Positions 53,209-64,000 of a stretch of DNA of 64,000 nucleotides are shown here, one piece after another. The translations under genes and the position numbers were made by a program. Within the stretch, counting starts at the first letter, position 1. Each line of letters opens with the position of its first letter. The stretch comes from Paragorgia papillata. Lineage: Eukaryota; Cnidaria; Anthozoa; Scleralcyonacea; Coralliidae. The DNA lies in NCBI GenBank assembly GCA_035771165.1, contig JAWNZC010000112.1, positions 627,001 to 691,000 on the forward strand, given 5' to 3'. The notes under the pieces were generated by a model, which ran no database searches, was not told the origin of the DNA, and worked only from the letters and a program-made list of their open reading frames with translations.

Positions 53209-53409
53209 TTAAAAAACTGTGTCATATACTCCTGTTCTAACTAACATTTGTACTTTTGTTTCGCCTGGATGGATATAGTTGCAAACTGTTTTTGGATGTG
53301 TACTTTTGTTATGGTATATAATATTTGGTGGTTTGCCTGGATATGTTGTAAAACCTACCCACATACATTTTTCTCTGTTTGGACATAAGTTACTCCTTTT
53401 GCTATTCAT
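53209..53409 (-). CDS. Cys/His-rich small protein, 66 aa, right arm only
   Basis: ATG at 53409 follows GGATTAAATAAAG. The product has CPNREKCMW near residue 9 and CNYIHPGE near residue 43; a Cys-x5-Cys...Cys-x3-His set is similar in look to CCCH zinc fingers, although spacing is wider than usual. RNA or DNA binding is a guess. It is the outermost gene of the element, 56 bp inside the right outer inverted repeat, upstream of the coiled-coil gene on the same strand, and has no copy in the left arm. Confidence 0.6.
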   Translation of the reverse strand: MNSKRSNLCPNREKCMWVGFTTYPGKPPNIIYHNKSTHPKTVCNYIHPGETKVQMLVRTGVYDTVF

Positions 53410-53465
53410 CTTTATTTAATCCCCCAAAACCCAAAAAAACTTAAGAAATTGTCCCAGGATCGGAG

Positions 53466-53700
53466 ATCCCCAAACCCAAAAATTCCCAAAAACTTGGCAA
53501 CCATTTTCAAACATGTCCCAGGATCGTCAAACAAATTTTAGGAGGGGGGTGGGTAAGCTTTTCAAACATGTCCCAGGATCGGATGTCAAACCGGAAGTCA
53601 ACCCAACCCAAAAAATCCAGGAGGGGGTCGCGAACAATTTTCGAAACAGTTTTTGGCGGCCATTACACTATGTCCCAGGATCGGCCTTTTGACACTACTC
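53466..53700 (-). repeat. Right outer terminal inverted repeat, 235 bp
   Basis: Reverse complement of 34172-34406, same length, with three TGTCCCAGGATC words. A fourth copy lies just inside the repeat (53450-53461), present only on this side. The final GACACTACT(C) meets satellite text CTCGTGTCCTG. Confidence 0.93.
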
Positions 53701-56700
53701 TCGTGTCCTGATGTTTCGTCTGAATGCACACAGATTGTCCATTGTATACAATAAAGCTAAACTAATAAATTTGTTATCACAGGGTGCCTACAGTATGTTC
53801 ACGTGTAAGGTAAACATATTATATTATTGCAATGACAACAATCTGGCTGATGTCCTGATGTTTCGTGTGAATGCACACAGATAATTGTCCATTGTATACA
53901 ATAAAAGTAAACTAGTAAATTTGTTAACTCAGGGTGCCTACAGTATGTTCATGTGTAAGGTAAAAAATATAATATTGCAATGACAACAATCTGGCTCGTG
54001 TCCTGATGTTTCGTCTGAATGCACACAGATTGTCCATTGTATACAATAAAACTAAACTAATAAATTTGTTATCACAGGGTGCCTACAGTATGTTCACGTG
54101 TAAGGTAAACATATTATATTATTGCAATGACAACAATCTGGCTCATGTCCTGATGTTTCGTGTGAATGCACACAGATAATTGTCCATTGTATACAATAAA
54201 AGTAAACTAGTAAATTTGTTAACTCAGGGTGCCTAGAAGTATGTTCATGTGTAAGGTAAACATATTATATTGCAATGACAACAATCTGGGTCACGTCCTG
54301 GTGTTTGCTCTGAATGCACACAGATTATCCACTGTATACAATAAAACTAAACTAGTAAATTTGTTATCTCAGGGTGCCTACAGTATGTTCATGTGTAAGG
54401 TAAACATATTATATTATTGCAATGACAACAATCTGGCTCGTGTCCAGCTGATGTTTCGTCTGAATGCACACAGATTGTCCATTGTATGCAATAAAACTAA
54501 ACTAATAAATTTGTTATCTGAGGGTGCCTACAGTATGTTCATGTGTAAGGTAAAAAATATAATATTGCAATGACAACAATCTGGCTCGTGTCCTGATGTT
54601 TCGTATGAGTGCACACAGATTGTCCATTGTATACAATAAAACTAAACTAATAAATTTGTTATCACAGGGTGCCTACAGTATGTTCACGTGTAAGGTAAAC
54701 ATATTATATTATTGCAATGACAACAATCTGGCTCATGTCCTGATGTTTCGTGTGAATGCACACAGATAATTGTCCATTGTATACAATAAAAGTAAACTAG
54801 TAAATTTGTTAACTCAGGGTGCCTACAGTATGTTCATGTGTAAGGTAAACATATTATATTGCAATGACAACAATCTGGGTCACGTCCTGATGTTTGCTCT
54901 GAATGCACACAGATTATCCACTGTATACAATAAAACTAAACTAGTAAATTTGTTATCTCAGGGTGCCTACAGTATGTTCATGTGTAAGGTAAACATAAAA
55001 TATTTCCATGACAACAATCTGGCTCGTGTCCTGATGTTTCGTCTGAATGCACACAGATTTTCCATTGTATACAATAAAACTAAACTAATAAATTTGTTAT
55101 CTCAGGGTGCCTACAGTATGTTAATGTGTAAGGTAAAAAATATAATATTGCAATGACAACAATCTGGCTCGTGTCCTGATGTTTCGTCTGAATGCACACA
55201 GATTGTCCATTGTATACAATAAAACTAAACTAATAAATTTGTTATCTCAGGATACCAACAGTATGTTCATGTGTAAGGTAAACATATAATATGGGAATGA
55301 CAACAATCTGGCTTGTGTCCTGATGTTTCGTCTGAATGCACACACATTGTCCATTGTATACAATAAAACTAAACTAATAAATTTGTTAACTCAGGGTGCC
55401 TACAGTATGTTCATGTGTAAGGTAAAAAATATAATATTGCAATGACAACAATCTGGCTCGTGTCCTGATGTTTCGTCTGAATGCACACAGATTGACCATT
55501 GTATACAATAAAACTAAACTAATAAATTTGTTATCACAGGGTGCCTACAGTATGTTCACGTGTAAGGTAAACATATTATATTATTGCAATGACAACAATC
55601 TGGCTCATGTCCTGATGTTTCGTGTGAATGCACACAGATAATTGTCCATTGTATACAATAAAAGTAAACTAGTAAATTTGTCAACTCAGGGTGCCTACAG
55701 TATGTTCATGTGTAAGGTAAACATATTATATTGCAATGACAACAATCTGGGTCACGTCCTGATGTTTGCTCTGAATGCACACAGATTATCCACTGTATAC
55801 AATAAAACTAAGCTAGTAAATTTGTTATCTCAGGGTGCCTACAGTATGTTCATGTGTAAGGTAAACATATTATATTATTGCAATGACAACAATCTGGCTC
55901 GTATCCTGATGTTTCCTCTGAATGCACACAGATTATCCACTGTATACAATAAAACTAAACTAGTAAATTTGTTATCTCAGGGTGCCTACAGTATGTTCAT
56001 GTGTTAGGTAAACATATTATATTATTGCAATGACAACAATCTGGCTCGTGTCCTGATGTTTCGTCTGAATGCATGCACACAGATTGTCCATTGTATACAA
56101 TAAAACTAAACTAATAAAATTGTTATCACAGGGTGCCTACAGTATGTTCACGTGTAAGGTAAACATATTATATTATTGCAATGACAACAATCTGGCTCAT
56201 GTCCTGATGTTTCGTGTGAATGCACACAGATAATTGTCCATTGTATACAATAAAAGTAAACTAGTAAATTTGTTAACTCAGGGTGCCTACAGTATGTTCA
56301 TGTGTAAGGTAAACATATTATATTGCAATGACAACAATCTGGGTCACGTCCTGATGTTTGCTCTGAATGCACACAGATTATCCACTGTATACAATAAAAC
56401 TAAACTAGTAAATTTGTTATCTCAGGGTGCCTACAGTATGTTCATGTGTAAGGTAAACATAAAATATTTCCATGACAACAATCTGGCTCGTGTCCTGATG
56501 TTTCGTCTGAATGCACACAGATTTTCCATTGTATACAATAAAACTAAACTAATAAATTTGTTATCTCAGGGTGCCTACAGTATGTTAATGTGTAAGGTAA
56601 AAAATATAATATTGCAATGACAACAATCTGGCTCGTGTCCTGATGTTTTGTCTGAATGCACACAGATTGTCCATTGTATACAATAAAACTAAACTAATAA

Positions 56701-59700
56701 ATTTGTTATCTCAGGATACCAACAGTATGTTCATGTGTAAGGTAAACATATAATATGGGAATGACAACAATCTGGCTTGTGTCCTGATGTTTCGTCTGAA
56801 TGCACACACATTGTCCATTGTATACAATAAAACTAAACTAATAAATTTGTTAACTCAGGGTGCCTACAGTATGTTCATGTGTAAGGTAAAAAATATAATA
56901 TTGCAATGACAACAATCTGGCTCGTGTCCTGATGTTTCGTCTGAATGCACACAGATTGTCCATTGTATACAATAAAACTAAACTAATAAATTTGTTATCA
57001 CAGGGTGCCTACAGTATGTTCACGTGTAACGTAAACATATTATATTATTGCAATGACAACAATCTGGCTCATGGCCTGATGTTTCGTGTGAATGCACACA
57101 GATAATTGTCCATTGTATACAATAAAAGTAAACTAGTAAATTTGTCAACTCAGGGTGCCTACAGTATGTTCATGTGTAAGGTAAACATATTATATTGCAA
57201 TGACAACAATCTGGGTCACGTCCTGATGTTTGCTCTGAATGCACACAGATTATCCACTGTATACAATAAAACTAAGCTAGTAAATTTGTTATCTCAGGGT
57301 GCCTACAGTATGTTCATGTGTAAGGTAAACATATTATATTATTGCAATGACAACAATCTGGCTCGTATCCTGATGTTTGCTCTGAATGCACACAGATTAT
57401 CCACTGTATACAATAAAACTAAACTAGTAAATTTGTTATCTCAGGGTGCCTACAGTATGTTCATGTGTTAGGTAAACATATTATATTATTGCAATGACAA
57501 CAATCTGGCTTGTGTCCTGATGTTTCGTCTGAATGCACACAGATTGTCCATTGTATACAATAAAACTAAACTAATAAATTTGTTATCACAGGGTGCCTAC
57601 AGTATGTTCACGTGTAAGGTAAACATATTATATTATTGCAATGACAACAATCTGGCTCATGTCCTGATGTTTCGTGTGAATGCACACAGATAATTGTCCA
57701 TTGTATACAATAAAAGTAAACTAGTAAATTTGTTAACTCAGGGTGCCTACAGTATGTTCATGTGTAAGGTAAACATATTATATTGCAATGACAACAATCT
57801 GGGTCACGTCCTGGTGTTTGCTCTGAATGCACACAGATTATCCACTGTATACAATAAAACTAAACTAGTAAATTTGTTATCTCAGGGTGCCTACAGTATG
57901 TTCATGTGTATCCACTGTATACAATAAAACTAAACTAGTAAATTTGTTATCTCAGGGTGCCTACAGTATGTTCATGTGTAAGGTAAAAAATATAATATTG
58001 CAATGACAACAATCTGGCTCGTGTCCTGATCTTTCGTCTGAATGCACACAGATTGTCCATTGTATACAATAAAACTAAACTAATAAATTTGTTATCACAG
58101 GGTGCCTACAGTATGTTCACGTGTAAGGTAAACATATTATATTATTGCAATGACAACAATCTGGCTCATGTCCTGATGTTTCGTGTGAATGCACACAGAT
58201 AATTGTCCATTGTATACAATAAAAGTAAACTAGTAAATTTGTCAACTCAGGGTGCCTACAGTATGTTCATGTGTAAGGTAAACATATTATATTGCAATGA
58301 CAACAATCTGGGTCACGTCCTGATGTTTGCTCTGAATGCACACAGATTATCCACTGTATACAATAAAACTAAGCTAGTAAATTTGTTATCTCAGGGTGCC
58401 TACAGTATGTTCATGTGTAAGGTAAACATATTATATTATTGCAATGACAACAATCTGGCTCGTATCCTGATGTTTGCTCTGAATGCACACAGATTATCCA
58501 CTACACCATACAGGTGTTCATGTGTAAGGTAAACATATTATATTGCAATGACAACAATCTGGGTCACGTCCTGATGTTTGCTCTGAATGCACACAGATTA
58601 TCCACTGTATACAATAAAACTAAACTAGTAAATTTGTTATCTCAGGGTGCCTACAGTATGTTCATGTGTAAGGTAAACATAAAATATTTCAATGACAACA
58701 ATCTGGCTCGTGTCCTGATGCTTCGTCTGAATGCACACAGATTTTCCATTGTATACAATAAAACTAAACTAATAAATTTGTTATCTCAGGGTGCCTACAG
58801 TATGTTAATGTGTAAGGTAAAAAATATAATATTGCAATGACAACAATCTGGGTCACGTCCTGATGTTTGCTCTGAATGCACACAGATTATCCACTGTATA
58901 CAATAAAACTAAACTAGTGAATTTGTTATCTCAGGGTGCCTACAGTATCTTCATGTGTAAGGTAAACATATTATATTATTGCAATGACAACAATCTGGCT
59001 CGTGTCCTGATGTTTCGTCTGAATGCACACAGATTGTCCATTGTATGCAATAAAACTAAACTAATAAATTTGTTATTTCAGGGTGCCTACAGTATGTTCA
59101 TGTGTAAGGTAAACATATAATATTGCAATGGCAACAATCTGGCTCGTGTCCTGATGTTTCGTCTGAATGCACACAGATTTTCCATTGTATACAATAAAAC
59201 TAAACTAGGAAATTTGTTATCTCAGGGTGCCTACAGTATGTTCATGTGTAAGGTAAACATAAAATATTTCAATGACAACAATCTGGCTCGTGTCCTGATG
59301 TTTCGTCTGAATGCACACAGATTTTCCATTGTATACAATAAAAGTAAACTAGTAAATTTGTTAACTCAGGGTGCCTACAGTATGTTCATGTGTAAGGTAA
59401 ACATATTATATTGCAATGACAACAATCTGGCTCACGTCCTGATGTTTGCTCTGAATGCACACAGATTATCCACTGTATACAATAAAACTAAACTAGTAAA
59501 TTTGTTATCTCAGGGTGCCTACAGTATGTTCATGTGTAAGGTAAACATATTATATTATTGCAATGACAACAATCTGGCTCGTGTCCTGATGTTTGCTCTG
59601 AATGCACACAGATTATCCACTGTATACAATAAAACTAAGCTAGTAAATTTGTTATCTCAGGGTGCCTACAGTATGTTCATGTGTAAGGTAAACATATTAT

Positions 59701-62700
59701 ATTATTGCAATGACAACAATCTGGCTCGTATCCTGATGTTTGCTCTGAATGCACACAGATTATCTACTACACCATACAGGTGTTCATGTGTAAGGTAAAC
59801 ATATTATATTGCAATGACAACAATCTGGGTCACGTCCTGATGTTTGCTCTGAATGCACACAGATTATCCACTGTATACAATAAAACTAAACTAGTAAATT
59901 TGTTATCTCAGGGTGCCTACAGTATGTTCATGTGTAAGGTAAACATAAAATATTTCAATGACAACAATCTGGCTCGTGTCCTGATGTTTCGTCTGAATGC
60001 ACACAGATTTTCCATTGTATACAATAAAACTAAACTAATAAATTTGTTATCTCAGGGTGCCTACAGTATGTTAATGTGTAAGGTAAAAAATATAATATTG
60101 CAATGACAACAATCTGGCTCGTGTCCTGATGTTTCGTCTGAATGCACACAGATTGTCCATTGTATACAATAAAACTAAACTAATAAATTTGTTATCACAG
60201 GGTGCCTACAGTATGTTCACGTGTAAGGTAAACATATTATATTATTGCAAGGACAACAATCTGGCTCATGTCCTGATGTTTCGTGTGAATGCACACAGAT
60301 AATTGTCCATTGTATACAATAAAAGTAAACTAGTAAATTTGTTAACTCAGGGTGCCTACAGTATGTTCATGTGTAAGGTAAACATATTATATTATTGCAA
60401 TGACAACAATCTGGCTCGTGTCCTGATGTTTCGTCTGAATGCACACAGATTGTCCATTGTATGCAATAAAACTAAACTAATAAATTTGTTATTTCAGGGT
60501 GCCTACAGTATGTTCATGTGTAAGGTAAACATAAAATATTGCAATGACAACAATCTGGCTCGTGTCCTGATGTTTCGTCTGAATGCACACAGATTTTCCA
60601 TTCTATACAATAAAACTAAACTAATAAATTTGTTATCTCTGGATACCAACAGTATGTTCATGTGTAAGGTAAACATATAATATTGCAATGACAACAATCT
60701 GGCTCGTGTCCTGATGTTTCGTCTGAATGCACACAGATTTTCCATTGTATACAATAAAACTAAACTAGGAAATTTGTTATCTCAGGGTGCCTACAGTATG
60801 TTCATGTGTAAGGTAAACATAAAATATTTCAATGACAACAATCTGGCTCGTGTCCTGATGTTTCGTCTGAATGCACACAGATTTTCCATTGTATACAATA
60901 AAAGTAAACTAGTAAATTTGTTAACTCAGGGTGCCTACAGTATGTTCATGTGTAAGGTAAACATATTATATTGCAATGAAAACAATCTGGCTCACGTCCT
61001 GATGTTTGCTCTGAATGCACACAGATTATCCACTGTATACAATAAAACTAAACTAGTAAATTTGTTATCTCAGGGTGCCTACAGTATGTTCATGTGTAAG
61101 GTAAACATATTATATTATTGCAATGACAACAATCTGGCTCATGTCCTGATGTTTCGTGTCAATGCACACAGTTAATTGTCCATTGTATACAATAAAAGTA
61201 AACTAGTAAATTTGTTAACTCAGGGTGCCTACAGTATGTTCATGTGTAAGGTAAATATATTATATTATTGCAATGACAACAATCTGGCTCATGTCCTGAT
61301 GTTTCGTGTGAATGCACACAGATAATTGTCCATTGTATACAATAAAAGTAAACTAGTAAATTTGTTAACTCAGGGTGCCTACAGTATGTTCATGTGTAAG
61401 GTAAACATATTATATTGCAATGACAACAATCTGGGTCACGTCCTGATGTTTGCTCTGAATGCACACAGATTATCCACTGTATACAATAAAACTAAACTAG
61501 TAAATTTGTTATCTCAGGGTGCCTACAGTATGTTCATGTGTAAGGTAAACATATTATATTATTGCAATGACAACAATCTAGCTCGTGTCCTGATGTTTCG
61601 TCTGAATGCACACAGATTGTCCATTGTATGCAATAAAACTAAACTAATAAATTTGTTATTTCAGGGTGCCTACAGTATGTTCATGTGTAAGGTAAACATA
61701 AAATATTTCAATGACAACAGTCTGGCTCGTGTCCTGATGTTTCGTCTGAATGCACACACAGTGTCCATTGTATGCAATAAAACTAAACTAATAAATTTGT
61801 TATCTCGGTGTGCCTACAGTATGTTCATGTGTAAGGTAAATATAAAATATTGCAGTGACAACAATCTGGCTTGTGTCCTGATGTTTCATCTGAAATGCAC
61901 ACAGATTCTCCATTGTATACAATAAAACTAAACTAATAAATGTTTTATCTCAGGGTGCCTACAGTATGTTCATGTGTAAGGTAAACATAAAATATTTCAA
62001 TGACAACAATCTGGCTCGTGTCCTGATGTTTCGTCTGAATGCACACAGATTGTCCATTGTATACCATAAAACTAAACTAATAAATTTGTTATCTCAGGGT
62101 GCCTACAGTATGTTCATGTGTAAGGTAAAAAATATAATATTGCAATGACAACAATCTGGCTCGTGTCCTGATGTTTCGTCTGAATGCACACAGATTATCC
62201 ATTGTATACAATAAAACTAAACTAGTAAATTTGTTATCTCAGGGTGCCTACAGTATGTTCATGTGTAAGGTAAACATATTATATTATTGCAATGACAACA
62301 ATCTGGCTCGTGTCCTGATGTTTGCTCTGAATGCACACAGATTATCCACTGTATACAATAAAACTAAACTAGTAAATTTGTTATCTCAGGGTGCCTACAG
62401 TATGTTCATGTGTAAGGTAAACATAAAATATTTCAATGACAACAATCTGGCTCGTGTCCTGATGTTTCGTCTGAATGCACACAGATTTTCCATTGTATAC
62501 AATAAAACTAAACTAATAAATTTGTTATCTCAGGATACCAACAATATGTTCATGTGTAAGGTAAACATATAATATGGGAATGACAACAATCTGGCTTGTG
62601 TCCTGATGTTTCGTCTGAATGCACACAGATTGTCCATTGTATACAATAAAACTAAACTAATAAATTTGTTATCACAGGGTGCCTACAGTATGTTCACGTG

Positions 62701-63408
62701 TAAGGTAAACATATTATATTATTGCAATGACAACAATCTGGCTCATGTCCTGATGTTTCGTGTGAATGCACACAGATAATTGTCCATTGTATACAATAAA
62801 AGTAAACTAGTAAATTTGTTAACTCAGGGTGCCTACAGTATGTTCATGTGTAAGGTAAACATATTATATTGCAATGACAACAATCTGGGTCACGTCCTGA
62901 TGTTTGCTCTGAATGCACACAGATTATCCGCTGTATACAATAAAACTAAACTAGTAAATTTGTTATCTCAGGGTGCCTACAGTATGTTCATGTGTAAGGT
63001 AAACATATTATATTATTGCCATGACAAGAATCTGGCTCGTGTCCTGATGTTTGCTCTGAATGCACACAGATTATCCACTGTATACAATAAAACTAAACTA
63101 GTAAATTTGTTATCTCAGGGTGCCTACAGTATGTTCATGTGTAAGGTAAACATAAAATATTTCAATGACAACAATCTGGCGCGTGTCCTGTTGTTTCGTC
63201 TGAATGCACACAGATCCATTGTATACAATAAAACTAAACTAATAAATTTGTTATCTCAGGGTGCCTAGAGTATGTTCATGTGTAAGGTAAACATATATTG
63301 CAATGACAACAATCTGGCTTGTCTCCTGATGTTTCATCTGAATGTACACAGATTGTCCATTGTATACAACAAAAATTCGGCAGTACAGTATATCCAACCA
63401 TACTATAA
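53701..63408 (+). repeat. Satellite array C, continuation of array B after the insertion
   Basis: About 66 monomers of the same satellite and orientation. A block of ten monomers recurs with a 1464-bp period (for example around 54770/56234 and 55642/57106), and another at 1266 bp (58514/59780), so recent amplification by large units is visible. Abrupt junctions such as GTGTATCCACTG near 57908 and CTACACCATACAGG at 58501 and 59766 mark unequal exchange. The last monomer grades into AAAAATTCGGCAGTACAG text near 63370, then unique DNA. Confidence 0.96.
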
Positions 63409-64000
63409 CACCTACAATACCATTTTTGGGTGCTACAATATCTTGCCCTTCTGGAATGTGAACAAAAATTACGACAATTATCCACAGGCATTGTGGGTAC
63501 AGAAATAAGTTCATACATAATTATGCATTGTGATAGAACAAATATTGTTACTTTTTAAGAAAAGTGTCCTATTTCTTGTATCAAAACTGAATTTCTTCAT
63601 TACTTTATCTGTTCAACTTGCCATTGCTATTTAATAACTTATTTCAAATTCTAAATTTCGAAATGGGGTATTGGCTTTGTGTTAGCCCACAGTGACAATG
63701 CCGTCATTTTAGGGTCACATGAGTCACAATAATTTAACATAAAGTATTCTTATTTCCTAACAATTTGAACAACTTCTTTAAACCTATCATATGGTACAAC
63801 TCAACTTAGTTAATGAAACCAATCCCAAAAAATCTAGGAAAATATTTTCAGTAGTTTTGGAGAAAAATGGAGTGGTCAAGGAACAAATCAACACAGAATG
63901 TTAAATAGATGTATTTAATTCAAATTCTATTCTTAAAATATTGATTTGGCTGCTTTAACACTATCATAAAAGCCATATTATACAAAATCAAATTCTCATA
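63409..64000. other. Unique AT-rich host DNA, no gene recognised
   Basis: No repeat of the satellite continues past about 63408. Open frames are short and overlapping on both strands, without motifs. Nothing further is supported. Confidence 0.5.

Larger units (their letters stand above)
34172..53700. mobile_element. Integrated virus-like element, 19.5 kb, long inverted-repeat arms
   Basis: The element interrupts a satellite array and has 235-bp outer inverted repeats, a probable 6-bp target duplication and large inner inverted repeats (34659-38711 against 49351-52836) that each carry the same long gene. The roughly 10.6-kb unique core holds about 19 tightly packed, intronless genes on both strands, many with convergent hairpins and start-abutting AATAAA motifs. 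Contents include an A22/RuvC-like resolvase, a SAP/kinase-like protein, NUMOD1-like DNA-binding proteins and several tail-anchored proteins. A 6-bp duplication and AG/CT ends recall Maverick/Polinton elements, but I see neither their integrase nor a protein-primed polymerase. It is best called an unclassified virus-like element of an animal genome. Confidence 0.88.

Noticed and set aside
34172..53700. Calling the element a Polinton/Maverick or adintovirus
   Set aside because: Termini and 6-bp duplication fit, but no retroviral-type integrase, type-B polymerase, protease or packaging ATPase was recognised.

Overview
The window looks like AT-rich nuclear DNA of an invertebrate animal. The evidence is a long satellite array, relics of metazoan-type EnSpm/CACTA and pogo transposons with intron-like gene structure, tRNA-derived SINE-like repeats and MITEs. 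I cannot name the taxon; a sponge or cnidarian would fit, but that is a guess.

Layout. 1-7168: satellite array A (about 144-147 bp monomers, roughly 740 bp higher-order period). 7169-25548: ordinary repeat-rich host DNA. It holds a broken EnSpm/CACTA transposase gene on the minus strand (11560-17566), with a pogo-like element (15261-17282) inside one of its introns, a divergent multi-exon gene of unknown function with a stop in its last exon (17827-23184), three MITEs and several tRNA-like repeats. 25549-34171 and 53701-63408: one satellite array split in two by a large insertion. 63409-64000: unique DNA without a recognisable gene.

The insertion (about 34172-53700, 19.5 kb) is the remarkable object. 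It has perfect-looking 235-bp outer terminal inverted repeats, a likely 6-bp target duplication (CTCGTG), and a further inner inverted repeat that carries a 1076-codon gene. The genes are packed densely on both strands with almost no spacing and no introns. An AATAAA(A)ATG-like motif abuts most start codons, and hairpins with a shared TTACAAA core sit at many 3' ends. This is virus-like organisation, unlike the surrounding host DNA. Recognisable proteins are a poxvirus A22-type RuvC-like Holliday-junction resolvase, a SAP-plus-degenerate-protein-kinase protein, and two proteins with NUMOD1-like DNA-binding motifs. The large arm-encoded protein resembles a rolling-circle (Rep_trans-like) initiator followed by OB-fold-like modules. 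At least four proteins have a C-terminal membrane anchor. I could not recognise a DNA polymerase, integrase, packaging ATPase, protease or major capsid protein.

A working picture, all inference: the arm protein starts replication at structured DNA in the arms (a hairpin just upstream and an 11-copy TTCGAGCAC iteron array just downstream). The RuvC-like enzyme resolves junctions formed by the long inverted repeats. The tail-anchored and basic proteins would form a membrane-containing particle and its core. The kinase-like gene runs across the inner boundary of the right inverted repeat. The right arm is badly degraded (poly-T tract, many frameshifts), in a pattern that looks more like sequencing or assembly error than decay, while the left arm is intact.
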